Counted from the first letter of the stretch, positions 13,111 to 25,539 are shown. The stretch: DNA of 64,000 bases from Gibbula magus (GCA_936450465.1 OW388300.1:42068358-42132357), one strand, 5' to 3'. The notes: generated by a model not told the origin, from the letters alone. Translations and numbers: made by a program.

Positions 13111-13740
13111 GGCGCAAAACGGCATGTTCTGTATTCGCCTACATCTCGATTCGCCTTACATATTAAAACAACATGTCATGGTCCGTTACACAACGCAGGT
13201 ATGTATTGATCCATCAGTTATGAATTTTGAATAGGTGTCGTGTGAGGTCAACAAAGTGAAATAGGCTTTACTGAGAGAAGTTTTCAGATGAAGTACTTGT
13301 TTCTATAGTCGACATGTGAATCGAAACAAGAACACAACGGTTCATATTCTCCGATGAACGTAAATTACCTGGGCGTTTTCGGATACCTTACTTCAAACAA
13401 GTACTGCACATTTAACACTGTTAACCGGGTGCTGAATAATCATAAACTCTTTCATCATAAGTTCTAGTTTTAGGGCGGGCTCATTACAAGAGTAGGGGTG
13501 CATTGTCAAAGTTTAATGAGTCAGCTTTGTTTTTGTAGGCGAGTCGGGATGTAGGCGAATCGGGATGTAGGCGATTAGAGATCAAACCCGCAAAACATTG
13601 ATACCCATTGGATAAAACAGATACATGACTGACACAAGAGGGTGTACGCATAATATCAGCTTGATATCACTCTATTGTGACATATCGCTGATATTTTACA
13701 GAAAATGAAGAAAATTATTTTATTTGTGTGTCACCAGGTT
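13111..13740. other. Stretch without recognised gene
   Basis: AT-rich spacer between the fold-back MITE and the LINE 3' end. It contains a doubled GCGA(G/A)TCGGGATGTAG near 13540-13570. No other structure was seen. Confidence 0.4.
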
Positions 13741-13893
13741 GTACAATAAACGTTAGAGCAGTGATAATACAGATAAAAGTACACCTGCCGGCCTCATAAG
13801 GCCTACGAGACACATACTACATAATACACATAATATACATATTATATTAAAATACATAACAATAATAGATTAAAATATAAAATATAGGACAAA

Positions 13894-16166
13894 CTAGTGT
13901 GTGCTGAGGGATTTTCGCCGCTTAAACATTCGTAGTAATAGTACGGCTAATGGTTTAGATACATCAGATGACATTATAAGGTTAAATTGGTCTACAATAG
14001 GTAACTGTGAGAAAGAGGGATAGATGGTTTTCATATAATTAATAAAATCATACCTAAGGTCAGAATATGTTTCACAACCAAGTAAAAAGTGCACCTCATC
14101 CTCTATATATCCATTATTGCAATATTTACATTTTCTATCCATAAGTGGTGTTACAGGACGTGTAAATCTACCAAGTTCTATTTCTAATGGGAGCGTTCCA
14201 TAACGTAGCTTACTAATAATACTTCTTTCAGAACGGTCTAAATTACAAGTGACATAAGTTTCTGCTTGCAGCACAGTCTTAAAACGACGATATGTTCGCA
14301 ATTTGTTACCATTAATCAAACCTTTATCATTCCATAAATCAGCAAGCCAATTATTATTGTCTAAAAATAACAACAACTCTTTTGCAACATCAAAATCAAC
14401 ATTAGACAAATTAAAAACATCTGTAAATGGTAAGTCCCATTTGGTAATCAAATTTAAAACACGGTTATACCAAGAACTCCTAAAACGGCGTGACCATACA
14501 TTAATGATTGATACAGTGTTACATTGCGACGTTTGTATACGACGCCAGAATCTAACTATTTCAATATTCTGTTTTGTAAGACAAGATAACCAGCCCATTT
14601 CGCCACGGACTGCTAAGTTAGGGGTTTTACTGCCAACACCCAAAAAGAATCTGCATGCACGATTCTGAACATTATTGATACATCTAAATTGCTTAGTTCC
14701 CCAAATGGCTGAGCCATATGATAGGATTGGCTGGACAAGGTTTTCGTACAATTTGTTAAAAATACTATAAGGTAAACCACCAACTGCTTTAGACTTACAG
14801 ATAACAACTCCTAAGGCACGACTTGCCGATTTTGCCAACTCTTTAGCAGTGTAATTCAAGTCAAGAAATTCATGGAACCAAAGTCCAAGATATTTGTAAG
14901 CATTGCAGTAGTTAATATTATCACCACAGACAGTAAAACTGAAGTGCGATCTTGGTCTAGAAGGAAGCCGAAAGTGAACAATCTTAGTTTTATCAGCATT
15001 CACTTGAAGGTGCCACCTATCACACCATTCACCTACGCAATCTAACATACGTTGCAGACTATGTTCATCGGGAGCCATTAGAGCAATATCGTCAGCATAT
15101 AGAAGCAAGCTGAGCATATGCTGGTCAATTTGGATTCCACAGTTCAGTGCATTGAATTCATCAACAAGATCGTTAATATAGACAGCAAATAATGTAGGAG
15201 ATAGCACGCATCCCTGACGGACACCAGACGAAACTTCAAATAAATCAGTATAACAGTCATTGACTCGCACTGATGACTGAGTGTTCAAATACATAGATTG
15301 AATTGCACCAAGGAATTTACCTTTAATACCTAGGCATTTAAGTTTATACCATAAGCAGTTTCTGTTAACTCGATCGAAGGCTTTCATAATGTCTATAAAA
15401 CAGACAAATGTTGACTGTTTAGAGGATTTTCTGTTCCTTATAACTGAATACAAGGAGTAAAGATGCTCCTGCGTACCTCTTTTTGAACGAAACCCGTTTT
15501 GTTCATCTGCAAGTACGTTGTTGCTTTCAAGCCATAAGTTAAGTCTATTATTCAATACATCAGAATATATTTTACATGGGATAGAGAGAAGGGATATACC
15601 TCTATAACCTAAAGGATCACGTGGATTTGCATCTGCCTTCCTTATTGGATTAATAACACTTATTTGCCACTCATTTGGACAAGTACCGTTATCGAAACAG
15701 AATGTGAACAACTGAAATAGAATGTCAACACATTTACTGTTCTTGAGTGCCTCTGCTGGCAAGAGATCGGGACCAGCTGCTTTACCTCGCTTCGCACGTG
15801 CAACCGCACGCTCAACCTCTGCGCGTGTAACGGCACAATCTAGGTCACTAGTGTCAAGCATTGCGTCATGTGTGACCTCGTTCACTGGGTCAACTTGAGC
15901 AACTAGGTCACCGGAACAGTTAGAATTCACATCTATTTGACTGTCCGCATACATTGAACTATAGTCATGTTTCCATTTATCTAAAACTGCACATTTATCG
16001 ACAATAACAACACCATTTTCTTCAATTTCCCATGGAATATTATTACATCTATTATTTGCCACACCGAGTTTGCCAATTGTCCTCCAAAAGGAACGTGAGT
16101 CTCTGCTACTGAACTGGTCAAGCAAGCGTTGCTGTTCGTCACGTTGATAGGATCGCTTACACTTCC
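13894..16166 (-). pseudogene. LINE ORF2, 3' half: reverse transcriptase
   Basis: About 757 codons open to a stop at 13894. Recognisable RT blocks: GYRGISLLSIPCKIYSDVL, FIDIMKAFD (first catalytic aspartate), SSGVRQGCVLSPTLF and YADDIALM (the catalytic YADD pair). A C-terminal Cys/His cluster follows (CKYCNNG, then HFLLGC), as in many non-LTR ORF2 proteins. It would copy element RNA at nicked chromosomal DNA. The open frame continues upstream into the inserted element to a GTG at 16200, but that part is not LINE sequence. The ORF2 codon phase is the same on both sides of the insertion, so the RT half is intact but cut off from its endonuclease and initiation region. Confidence 0.9.
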
Positions 16167-16170
16167 TTAA

Positions 16171-16659
16171 AGATACATCCATTGTGTTGTTGGGGGTCAC
16201 ATATTCAAAACGTTATAAATGGTGTTACTTTATCGAGAAGTACCGACTGTTACCAAAAACCACCATTTTGATGATAGTCGACTTAGTATATTGACGATAT
16301 GAAGGTAAAAGTAGTGATTTCTGATCGAAAACCCGACAACACACTGCGTGTGGCGCGCGCCAATGAGCAAACGTAATTTTGGAATCTTATTTATAACAGA
16401 CAAGATGATAAATTTGGGTTGATTATGTTCAATAGGTCATATAATTACTGTACATGTAAATGGGGCGTGCAGTATCGGTTTCTGCACATGCATAATGATG
16501 TAACTCGATATTAATTGGAAACTAGTAATTATGATATATTTGGCGATAGGGGATGAATATGCAAGCTGGGTGAATTTATTTGCACTGTAAACACCACATA
16601 TGGTGAGTCGGAACGTATTAAAGCCTAATAAAATTTTATGAAACACAATGGATGCACCT
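16171..16659. mobile_element. TTAA-flanked short TIR element inside LINE ORF2
   Basis: 489 bases bounded by TTAA at 16167-16170 and 16660-16663. Terminal inverted repeats of 18 bases, AGATACATCCATTGTGTT at the left and AGGTGCATCCATTGTGTT (reverse complement) at the right, differ at 2 positions. There is no transposase ORF. TTAA duplication is the hallmark of piggyBac-type transposition, but the ends lack the usual CCC start, so assignment is tentative. An inverted relative lies at 39310-39926. Confidence 0.85.
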
Positions 16660-16663
16660 TTAA

Positions 16664-17902
16664 CAGCTTGTCAAACGATTTACGTTCAACAATATACTCA
16701 GCTTTAAGGTCCTTCTTGTGACGGGACTTGCACTCAAGCCAACGACTCTCACATGCACGAACCTTGTCCCATTGCTGCTGCAGAGACTCGTTCCAATATG
16801 GTTTGTAGAAGGACTTGGACTTTTGATTGCAGGGTCTGCGACCAGCCGGCATGGCCACCTCGTCCAGCTCGGTGTACATGAAATCAAGGAAATCACAATA
16901 GGCAGAATTGATGTTCTTATCAACATTTAAGTCATGCTCAAGTTTAGTTATTAAAGTTCTAACTTTGTCAGCAACATCACTAGATAAAAATGAATTGGTG
17001 ATTTTACTTTGATCATACCTTTTTCGACTCCCGTGAGACCCAGGATTGGGACAGGAGCCGGAATCAACAGAGGGACCAGATACAGGAGGTGCAGGAGCTC
17101 GGATCTGCCAGGTCAGGATGGAGTGGTCAGGAATGGTGTCAGGAACGTTGTTACCATGTACCAGGGAAGATGTCCGGATGACGTTGAAGTCGGTGTAGAG
17201 ATGCAGGTGTTCATGTGGAGTTATGACGTAGTCCACCACAGAGCATCCATTCTTCACATATGTGAAATCTTGAGATCCTATTCTTCCGTTTAAGATGCAC
17301 ATGTTCACATTCACCAGGAAGTCAATAAGCAGATCTCCATATGTATTTTCAAGAGTATCAATCACCTGTCTATCCGGCACGTCGTCCACTCCCTGGATAT
17401 AGTCACATTCATCACCCATTCTAGAGTTAAAATCCCCAGCAATGCAAACTATGCCTTCGTGTTGGTAAGTATACAGTTGTTCTAGTAGTTTCGAGAAGAA
17501 AGCCTCGCCGTCATTAGCTCTAGAAGAACCAGCCGGTGGTAAATAGCATGTGCATATGACTAGTTTAAAATCTGGGTCAGATCTTGACACACACTTCAGC
17601 CATATAATATCTTCTACAGAGTCATCAAGAACTTCTATGTGATATTCGCAAAATAACGAATTTCTAACTAATATTCCAACACCTCCGGATCCCCTTTTGG
17701 CGCGTTTGTGAATCAGTTTTCGGTTATTCCCAAACCAGGTAAAACCATCCATGTTTATAGTGTCATTGCCTGTTAAAAATGTCTCACAAACACCAAAAAA
17801 GTCACAGTTGAGATCTTGAATTACAGATTCTCGAAAGTTATTATTTGCTGTATCCCTCTTACCCCAGCTACATGTATTCCAAAATCCTAGCCGTATCAGA
17901 TC
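16664..17902 (-). pseudogene. LINE ORF2, 5' half: APE-like endonuclease
   Basis: 413 codons open from just after the ORF1 amber codon to the TTAA insertion. AP-endonuclease signatures: LGFWNTCSWG near the start, FFGVCET (metal-binding glutamate), AGDFNSRMGDE, VDYVIT and PDHSILTW. The first in-frame ATG is at 17752, 50 codons in, after the first two motifs, so a product from that ATG would lack part of the fold. The 3' end (FDKLL) stops at the inserted element, which adds 12 foreign codons and a stop at 16625. The protein would nick target DNA to prime reverse transcription. Confidence 0.88.
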
Positions 17903-18802
17903 CTATTCTTTCTTAGAAGCAACAAGTCTATTACCAAAGAACCGATATGATTCAGATTTTCCAACTTCCTTCAATAGAGTATGTATGTTCGCCCTAGTTG
18001 CAAGTTCCTCTTGAGAGAGAGCTTGGTCGATGTACACTCGCGTGAAGTCTTTACTGTTTTTCAAATTTTTCTTTGATTTCAACAATTTCTTTTTCTGTTC
18101 TACAGTCTCTAGTTCTACAATTATTATACCAGGTTTATCGTCAGAACGTTTCTTACGTTCACCTGCAACAGCTTTAACGTCAGAAAGTTTCAGTCCATCG
18201 CGAAATAGCTGATTTACACGATTGCAAATTACCTTTTGATCTTCTTTCTCACGTTTAGATGCAGCTAAATTTCTTATGATAACACACTTGTCCAGTTTGT
18301 TAACATGGCGAACGCTTTCAGATTTTATTGATTTGACTTGACTCTCCAGGGTAGAAATCTTTGTATCTAGGTCCCGAGATTTTACGGCTCTTTCATTACA
18401 AGAGGATTCCAATTTATCAACCTTATCAGTCAGTGTTTTAACCTCCTCTTGAAATTCAAGCTTTAATTTTGCAGTTTCGGCTCTAAAAACACTGGTTAAG
18501 TTTTCAGTAACACGTGCTTCTAAGTTCAACATGTCTTTTCGAATACCATTTATAGCAGCCAAAATTTCAACAGCGGAGGGGATAGAAGACGTCCCTGGCG
18601 TGTTGTTAAAGTTCTGAGGGGTGGGGGTTGTTGACTTATGGGATTTCTTTGCAGCTCTCGGCTGAGTGTCGTCGGAATTGTCCGAAATTATACCTGTTGT
18701 ACTATTTTGAGAAAGTACGGCGTCAACATACTCGTTAGAATCCCTCAGCACATCGTTTAAAACTGTAGACGTGTCCATGTCAGTGCAGGTTTGGCTCGCC
18801 AT
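17903..18802 (-). CDS. LINE ORF1, coiled-coil/RRM-like nucleic-acid-binding protein
   Basis: 299 codons from the ATG at 18802 (start MASQTC) to TAG at 17903. An open TTG two codons upstream is not needed. After a Ser/Thr/Asn-rich N-terminus, residues ~90-170 are rich in heptad Leu/Val/Ile with charged residues (coiled coil, likely trimerisation). From ~170 a basic RRM-like region begins with KCVIIRNLA and continues through GIIIVELE to RFFGNRLVASKKE. This order is that of the ORF1 proteins of L1-like and related LINEs, which coat element RNA. The stop codon is directly followed, in the same frame, by the endonuclease. Confidence 0.85.
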   Translation of the reverse strand: MASQTCTDMDTSTVLNDVLRDSNEYVDAVLSQNSTTGIISDNSDDTQPRAAKKSHKSTTPTPQNFNNTPGTSSIPSAVEILAAINGIRKDMLNLEARVTENLTSVFRAETAKLKLEFQEEVKTLTDKVDKLESSCNERAVKSRDLDTKISTLESQVKSIKSESVRHVNKLDKCVIIRNLAASKREKEDQKVICNRVNQLFRDGLKLSDVKAVAGERKKRSDDKPGIIIVELETVEQKKKLLKSKKNLKNSKDFTRVYIDQALSQEELATRANIHTLLKEVGKSESYRFFGNRLVASKKE

Positions 18803-18830
18803 CTTCAACCAGTCGATGTCTATGTTTTCA

Positions 18831-20016
18831 AGTCTATTTCAAGGTTAATATTTTATTTTCCAACAAAATAATCTTCTGTATAGATCAATAAATGCTTATT
18901 GAGTGGAAAATACCTTGTTATTTCACCATAGGGCGTATGATTGTTGAAAAAAGACTCGATTTTGTACATACATGTACATGTACAAAGATTAATTGACGTA
19001 ATCTCATACAATGTATAGCATTCTCATTGATTTCTATTAGACCAGACCGTTTGTGGTTGAACATAATTTAAGTGGCATTTCTTTGCAGACGTTTGTATCC
19101 AGGGTGCTTATTATACAAAAATAGAATATGCAGAAAACAATGTGTTTTACCCTTAAAGAGGCAGTTCTTTTGGTGATTGTCAGCCATCTTTTTTTTGCAA
19201 AACGTGAAATGAAAAACGATGCATTTCCCACTAATTTAAAAAAAAACAAAAACGCTTTGATGGAATATTCACAAAGTAACCTATACTGTATCATTAAACT
19301 AATGAACAATGTCGTGGTGTGCGGTAGGAAAGCTTGCCACACTCGCCACACTCGCGCCGTTTAATCACTTTTCATTGTGTTTATGTTTGATTCACATAGA
19401 TTGTGCAATAAACATGTACTAATGCCATATATGAGTAAGCGGGAATGTCCTATATCGAATTTCGTTTCCACACAAATACCCGATAGAACCCTCTCTTTAA
19501 GATGCATGATTAGTTTTGCACGATGTTTATTTGGTTCTGAAATGTACTAATTACAATAGGTGTTGGCTTAGATTATATCTTCTTACTCGATTTTCATATT
19601 GACCCACAAATGCTTTATTCAAGTTTCCAAAATTACGTTTGACTTAATGGCTGCAGCCAGTAAAGGTCCATTGTCCGGTTTTCGATCAAATCTACGTCTT
19701 TGTTGTATTTTCGTTATACTGAACTGATTGACCTTAAACTGGTTATTTCGGTTAAAGTTGATAATTTTCAATTAAATAACACACATTATAACATTGGACA
19801 TATATGTGGCCTTACCAACATAATTATGTCCCTTTAAAATTGAATAACAAAATGGCCTCCAAATGTGCCTATAATATTGGATTTAACGTAGTCTTTAAGC
19901 TGCTCTTTCCAAAATGTGAATGGACTTTTCTTGATTTTGAGAACGTTTACGTTGTAAGGCCTTTGGTAGAAGCGTAATGATGCGAGCTAGTTTTTATTCT
20001 ATCAAGTAAGTAAGTG
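18831..20016. other. Stretch without recognised gene
   Basis: AT-rich. Around 19620-19740 a fragment (TTTCCAAAATTACGTTTGAC, then CATTGTCCGGTTTTCGATCA) is shared with 39590-39710 and, reversed, with the TTAA element at 16.3 kb. A TTAAAGAGGCAGT at about 19150 may be a degraded TIR. No coding exon was seen. Confidence 0.4.
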
Positions 20017-21338
20017 TATGTTTGGAACACTGTTAAACTAATGCTATCCATATCAGTCAAACAGTAAAGACAGGTCAACATTTTCAAAAATGATAATCTT
20101 ACATATGAAGACAATGTGTACAATCAAAACAAAGATTGTTCATCATCAAAGTTATAGGAATGATAAACATATAGTTCTCAATTGGTGATCCATAAATCTG
20201 TTTGATCTATTTCTATGTGAGACGTTATGAAATGTATATGAACAGTGAGCCCATTTGCATGTAAAATCATGAGAAATACGGTTCATGGTTATACATAATG
20301 GAAAACGAGACATCACTATTAAGTCCTTACCAATACCACAACTGTATGTTCATGTTAACGTCATCTGTTAAGGCAAGATGATAGATAACAGACATAGACT
20401 TAATTATCTCCTGTTAAATGGTTTTTATTCAATAGAAACTCCATCAATTTCCACATGATAGACATACATATCTCTTCAATTGTCAACCTCTTCAATTATC
20501 TGTTTATAAGTCAAGCAGAGAAATGCGTCAACTAAAGAAATAATTGTTATCTTAAGCTGAAGCTACCCTTCACTCAACCGTAAACGAAACGTCACCATAC
20601 ACAATACATGATACTGAAATAGAGATAAATAGTGTCTTCAGAAGTCAACTAAACAACATTTGAAATTTTAAAATCTTATCTGTCTATATTTCTGAGAAAC
20701 ATACGTTTTAAGAAATCGTCGTTTCAAATATCCTTAACTACACGGGATTGGAGTCAAAAAGTGCTTTTTGGCTTGTTTGTTGGCGTTCTACAGTGAAGGC
20801 GCGTCATCAAATTGAAGTCCAAGAAGATAGTTTTTATGGCGACAACATTTGTTATAATTAAATTTGTACATTTTATGAATTTAAATGTAAAATTAATATA
20901 TTCTGGCAAAAAAAAAAAAAAATTCAAAAAGATTTAACATCCCAAGTGTTTTTGAGACATAAGAATAACATTAGTATATTCTAACATATGAACTTGCGGT
21001 ACCCTTTCACAAATCATACAAAGCAAGAGATAAAGGGATAAATACTCGTAGGTTCATACTCGTATCACCATTGTAAGGTAACGTAACATAAGTATTTACT
21101 CATGGTAATAACTTAATATGGAATTTCCACGTATCTTTAATGATTGATAGTTTCCCCATTAGCATAATGCATGTTTAATGGACCATGTCTTAATAAATAA
21201 ATGATATAATCTCGACAGTAATCTTCTTTCTCCATTCTTGTACAACGATCTCCATTACTATTAACCATGCTTATCATACATCAAAATTCACCATATCCAG
21301 CTTATAAAGTGCCTGAGCAGATCTGTGCAAGGACCCCC

Positions 21339-21692
21339 TTAAAGAGACATTAGCACGTTTTGTTTTGAATTTTCCATTCATAATAATGATTTATGTTATT
21401 TATATTTACTTTAGAGGGTAAAACATCTTTTTACACAAACTTATTATCCGTAGTGGTAATAACGGTGTTGCGTATAAGCAAACATTGCATGGCGGTCATT
21501 TTATTGTGAACACATTTTATTTTTTCGAATGACAAAAACGATTCCCGTGGCTTTACCGAACCTCGTATATGTACACTAATTTTTTAACTTGATTTTTCGA
21601 AGAGAGAAGTGTGTTTTACTATTCGTGACATTATTTTTCAAATACATTTCATCGACTTATTTGAGTGAAAAAACGTGCTACTGTCCCTTTAA
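21339..21692 (-). mobile_element. TTAA-flanked MITE family A, copy 1
   Basis: Starts TTAAAGAGACATTAGCACG and ends CGTGCTACTGTCCCTTTAA, so the ends are inverted repeats with TTAA at each boundary; 354 bases. The duplicate locus near 6975-6990 (CCCCTTTATTGCCC) is an empty site. Other copies: 24708-25062, 40128-40615, 44457-44971. Confidence 0.75.
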
Positions 21693-22560
21693 TATCCATT
21701 TTTTAATTTAATCTTACTACATGCTCCTTCTCTGTGACCTCGAAGCTTCTTCAAGTGCTTTGTAATCTACTGATATTTATTCATAGACCGTCTTGTCTAT
21801 CTCGAGAAATGCACAGTGTGCGTATCTCTTGTATCCTTATATCCTTTAAATGGTATGTGCGATCGATTGTACATTCATCATTCATATTTGCAGCAACTGT
21901 ATGTCTCTGGAATTACATGTAATCACAACAAAACGTTCCGGCTTTTGTCAAGTGCATCAATATGTACATCATAGGGAATCATAACGCTTTCATAAAATAC
22001 CAGGCAAAAGAAAGTTCTCACTTCTCTTGATTTTATCATTTTATTTTTAATAATAATGCAAATATATCAAGTTTTCGATGTCATAATCTAAAACTCAAAA
22101 GGACAGATCTTAAGTCATCAGTCAAATAATACGTCAACATGCTTTTTAATTTTTAAAAACAAATGCAAATTTAAAATTTTAGATTTCTGCAAAACATATT
22201 TTTGATTATGGACAACTATTCATTGACATATAAAACATAAAATTAATAAATGTGCCTGATTGGATGATCCAAATACAAATGAAGATAACGGTTTTATCAT
22301 GTCGAGAATAGTATTTATTGTATTATTGATAAACCTTTTCTTGTAATAAAATCTATTATGATTTAGGAAAAGATAACCGTCATTCAGGCTGTCTTATGTA
22401 TTTATATTGACGTATTAATCTGGGTTTTTGATATATATTTCACTCAAAAAATCGTGACTCGTTCCATCTTATCAACTGCTATAAGAGGTGTCATATTAAA
22501 ACTCTGGTCGCGGCAATAAGTAAAAATTGCGTTGGTGGACACTTGCGCTTTACAAATATC

Positions 22561-22562
22561 CA

Positions 22563-22592
<30 letters not shown>
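22561..22592 (+). repeat. ATC microsatellite
   Basis: About ten CAT/ATC triplets inside duplication copy 2. Absent at the corresponding point of copy 1. Confidence 0.9.
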
Positions 22593-22593
<1 letters not shown>

Positions 22594-22729
22594 TTCATGT
22601 TACACTTCCATTGGACCTTTCAGCTGATGAGCTAAAAATGTCACCAGCAAATATGTCAAATGTAACTTTATAGCTGGCAATAAAATATGTATTTGAAGAA
22701 AGGTCAAAGAATTGATATCACAGCCATTG

Positions 22730-24200
22730 TGAAATGTAAAATGTTAAGCAAAAAAACAAGCAATCGTTAAACGTTTCAAGTCAAACAAAGATGAGATTTC
22801 TAAATGTAGGTATATTGTGATTTCACAGACCGGGACAGATGCATTCGTAAAAACTGATAAAATTTGTGCTAAAATGTATCTGATAAAGTTCAATTATATA
22901 TATTTCAATATATATATATTATTATCCGCATTCCTGATAGGACGGTTAGAGTCCTTAGCTATTTTAAAGAACGATATTGTGTTTATTTTGCCATTGATGT
23001 GATAATTTACATTAAAGGAAACAATTTTTAATGTGTATGTGTTTGAGAAGACACAATCGTTCAGATATCTTTTAAGAAAATTTTAAAATGCGTGTCCTTT
23101 CTGTAAGGAAGATCAGGGATAATTCGGACATTGAGATGGTCTAGACACACCGCTAATTCCCAAACCGAAAATTAAAAAAATATTTTCATTGGTTGAGGAA
23201 AGTTGTGCTTAGTCTACATCTTTATGAAATTATGAGCAAGCTGAAAGTTTAACCAGATTGGATAACTTTCGTTTTTCACCAAATCCAAAGTAAATTTTGA
23301 TTATCAGAATATAAGCGCTCGTTGCCAAAAATAAGCCCCGTGTTTGAAGGTAATCGAAATTTACAATGTAGTGATACTATAAGGAGAAACCATGAAGCAT
23401 CCGAGGGTTTTACCTGACTATCAGGGTCTACAGCCTTACCATATCCGAGGTAGAATGGTTTCTCTATATTATCAACCGTTTTTAAGTGCAAAACAGGCTT
23501 TGCTATCGCGTTATATTGAGGATTCCTGGTCAAAAGAGGCGTTCATTAAATCCTTGTTTGGAACCTACAATCCCTGTGGACAGCCGCGCTATATAAGTTG
23601 CTTCTGCACCCTGAATCTCATCTGCCTCCTTGGCGCAGTATACTAAAGCGCTAGCTCATGTACATCTACTACAGCTGTTGGTGGATACGGTTTCGAGACC
23701 CCCTCTCTTCAAAACATTTGCTGTTCATATTCTGTCATATATTTGAGAATTATTTCAAAATTAGTCTAAGATAGTTTCTTCAGATCTTTATTTTCAAGCT
23801 GTCATCTTAGCAAATATATCAAGGTTTACAATCATTGTAATTCCTCCTAATAGGCTTTACAATTGTCTATGTAAACCTTCCCAGGAGGGATTTACAATGT
23901 TGTAATTTCCTCGTACCGGGTGATACGGTTTAGAAAGTTCGTTTCACGTATCACGTTATATGGCTAGTAAGTAGAACACTGGTGTGGACAGTTTCATTCT
24001 CTTAGAATCGTATAATCACTCCCGTCTAGTTGTCATTTTATATTTGTCTGAAAAGAACTTATAAGTGGGGTGGCTTAATTAAACATGATGTTTGGACGAA
24101 CTTACCCCATACATGTACATGTCCGAACCATCCCTTGCAATGTGTGTTAGTGTCCATATGTACCCATCCTCATGTCCACATAAACCCCTACCTGTGGGGT
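22730..24200. other. Stretch without recognised gene
   Basis: Opposed open frames of 84-85 residues at 23276-23646 share the same DNA and show no domain. At 23825-23930 the word TTTACAAT occurs repeatedly in both orientations. No exon with convincing splice sites was recognised. Confidence 0.4.
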
Positions 24201-24208
24201 AACTTTTA

Positions 24209-24408
24209 GTTTTACACTCAGACTCTGAAAAAAGTATTTATTCTGAAAATATCACCATTTTATTATATATTGAAAAGGAGACAGTAAGAAATGCAATTTC
24301 CATTTTTGTTTTCTTTTTTCAAATAAAGGCTCCTTTTCAATATTTTTGTAATATATAATTTTGTTTTCAGATACAAACAATTTTTTTTCAGAGTCTAAGT
24401 GTTAGACT
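24209..24408. mobile_element. 200-base hairpin MITE
   Basis: Arms ACACTCAGACTCTGAAAAAA and its counterpart TTTTTTTCAGAGTCTAAGTG are reverse complements with few mismatches, and inner blocks (ATATTGAAAAGGAG / CTCCTTTTCAATAT) continue the pairing. Confidence 0.75.
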
Positions 24409-24707
24409 AGGTAACTTTGTATAATTTGGGCGTCTTCCAAAAACCGATATATTTATTTTACTATAGAGGATAACTTTTGTTCTAGGTCTATATATAGACA
24501 CGATATTAAACTTATTTTGGTATGCATAATGGCTTTCTGAAAGTGGATTTTCGGAAAATCGCCTGCCTGATCCCCGCTCTCCCCTATTTTAAGTTGATAT
24601 CTCATTCAGAATGGAACAAGATCGTAATCGTGGCTTTTGTAATCTATCAAGGTGAGATGATAGATACCGTGTTATCGTAGGGATCCTTTACCTCTCTAGT
24701 AAATACA

Positions 24708-25062
24708 TTAAAGGGGCAGTAGCACGTGTTTTCGCTCAAATAAGTCGATGAAATGTATTTGAAAAATAATGTCACCAATAGTAAAACTCCCCTCTCTCTT
24801 CTGAAAATGAAGTTAAAAATTAGTGTTCACGGTTCGGTAAACCCATGTGAATCGGTTTTGTCATTTGAAATAATAAAATGTGTTCACAATAAAATGGCCG
24901 CCATGTAACTTTTGCTTCATACGCAACACCGTTATTACCACTACTGATAATTGGTTTGTGTAATGAGATGTTTTACCCTCTAATGAAAATATCAATGACT
25001 TAAACTATCATTATAAATCGGGAAATAAATAAAATAAAATTTGCAAAGAACGCTCTACTTAA
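24708..25062 (+). mobile_element. MITE family A, copy 2
   Basis: Begins TTAAAGGGGCAGTAGCACGT. Interior includes AATAAGTCGATGAAATGTAT, AATGGCCGCCATG and GCAACACCGTTATTACCAC, shared with the other copies. The right terminus is degraded (GCTCTACTTAA). Confidence 0.75.
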
Positions 25063-25539
25063 CCTTTACATGTAAGTAGTAAGAGATATGACATCAACAA
25101 AAATGCGAGATAGTTTAATTCACGAGTTATCAATAAGATTGAAACATAGTTGCATCACACTCCAGAGGCCACATTAACTAAATTTTTAATTTTTGAACAT
25201 TTTCTGTTCATTTTTCTGAAACACACGCTTTTACAAAAATCGTACTTGAATAGCCTTATAGAGACTGGTAAAAAGAATAAACTTGTACGTTTTCCCTTGT
25301 TTTATTATGTTATTCATTAATGATAAGTAAACAAATTCAGGATGGTTCATGTTTTATTGACAAAATTTGCATATCTCATTATAAAACAATAATGAAAATA
25401 AAAATAACAAATACAAATAAAAGATCCATTTCGAAATAACTAATTCAGCAATATACTTGAACAGGCAAAAAAATAGAAAAATAACAAAGATGACTTGTCA
25501 TTTGATATCACGTTTATCAAACGTGTTAAAGATGTGGTA

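Larger units (their letters stand above)
13740..18830 (-). mobile_element. Non-LTR retrotransposon (APE-type LINE), nearly full length
   Basis: Read on the minus strand: ORF1 (18802-17903), endonuclease (17902-16664), a 489-base TTAA-flanked insertion, then reverse transcriptase (16166-13894) and a 3' untranslated tail rich in AATAAAAT. Outer limits are estimates, since target duplications were not found. Apart from the insertion both ORFs are open, so the copy is young. Family clade is not assigned from sequence alone. Confidence 0.85.
20017..22725. repeat. Old segmental duplication, copy 2
   Basis: Collinear with 4474-9590 but shorter: it lacks the SINE-bearing 1.06-kb block and the TA-repeat block, and instead carries a MITE at 21339-21692. 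Sequence identity appears moderate, with many substitutions and small indels. No gene was recognised. Confidence 0.6.

Noticed and set aside
14303..14668. 121-residue plus-strand ORF
   Set aside because: Antisense shadow of the LINE reverse transcriptase.
17009..17293. 94-residue plus-strand ORF
   Set aside because: Antisense shadow of the LINE endonuclease.
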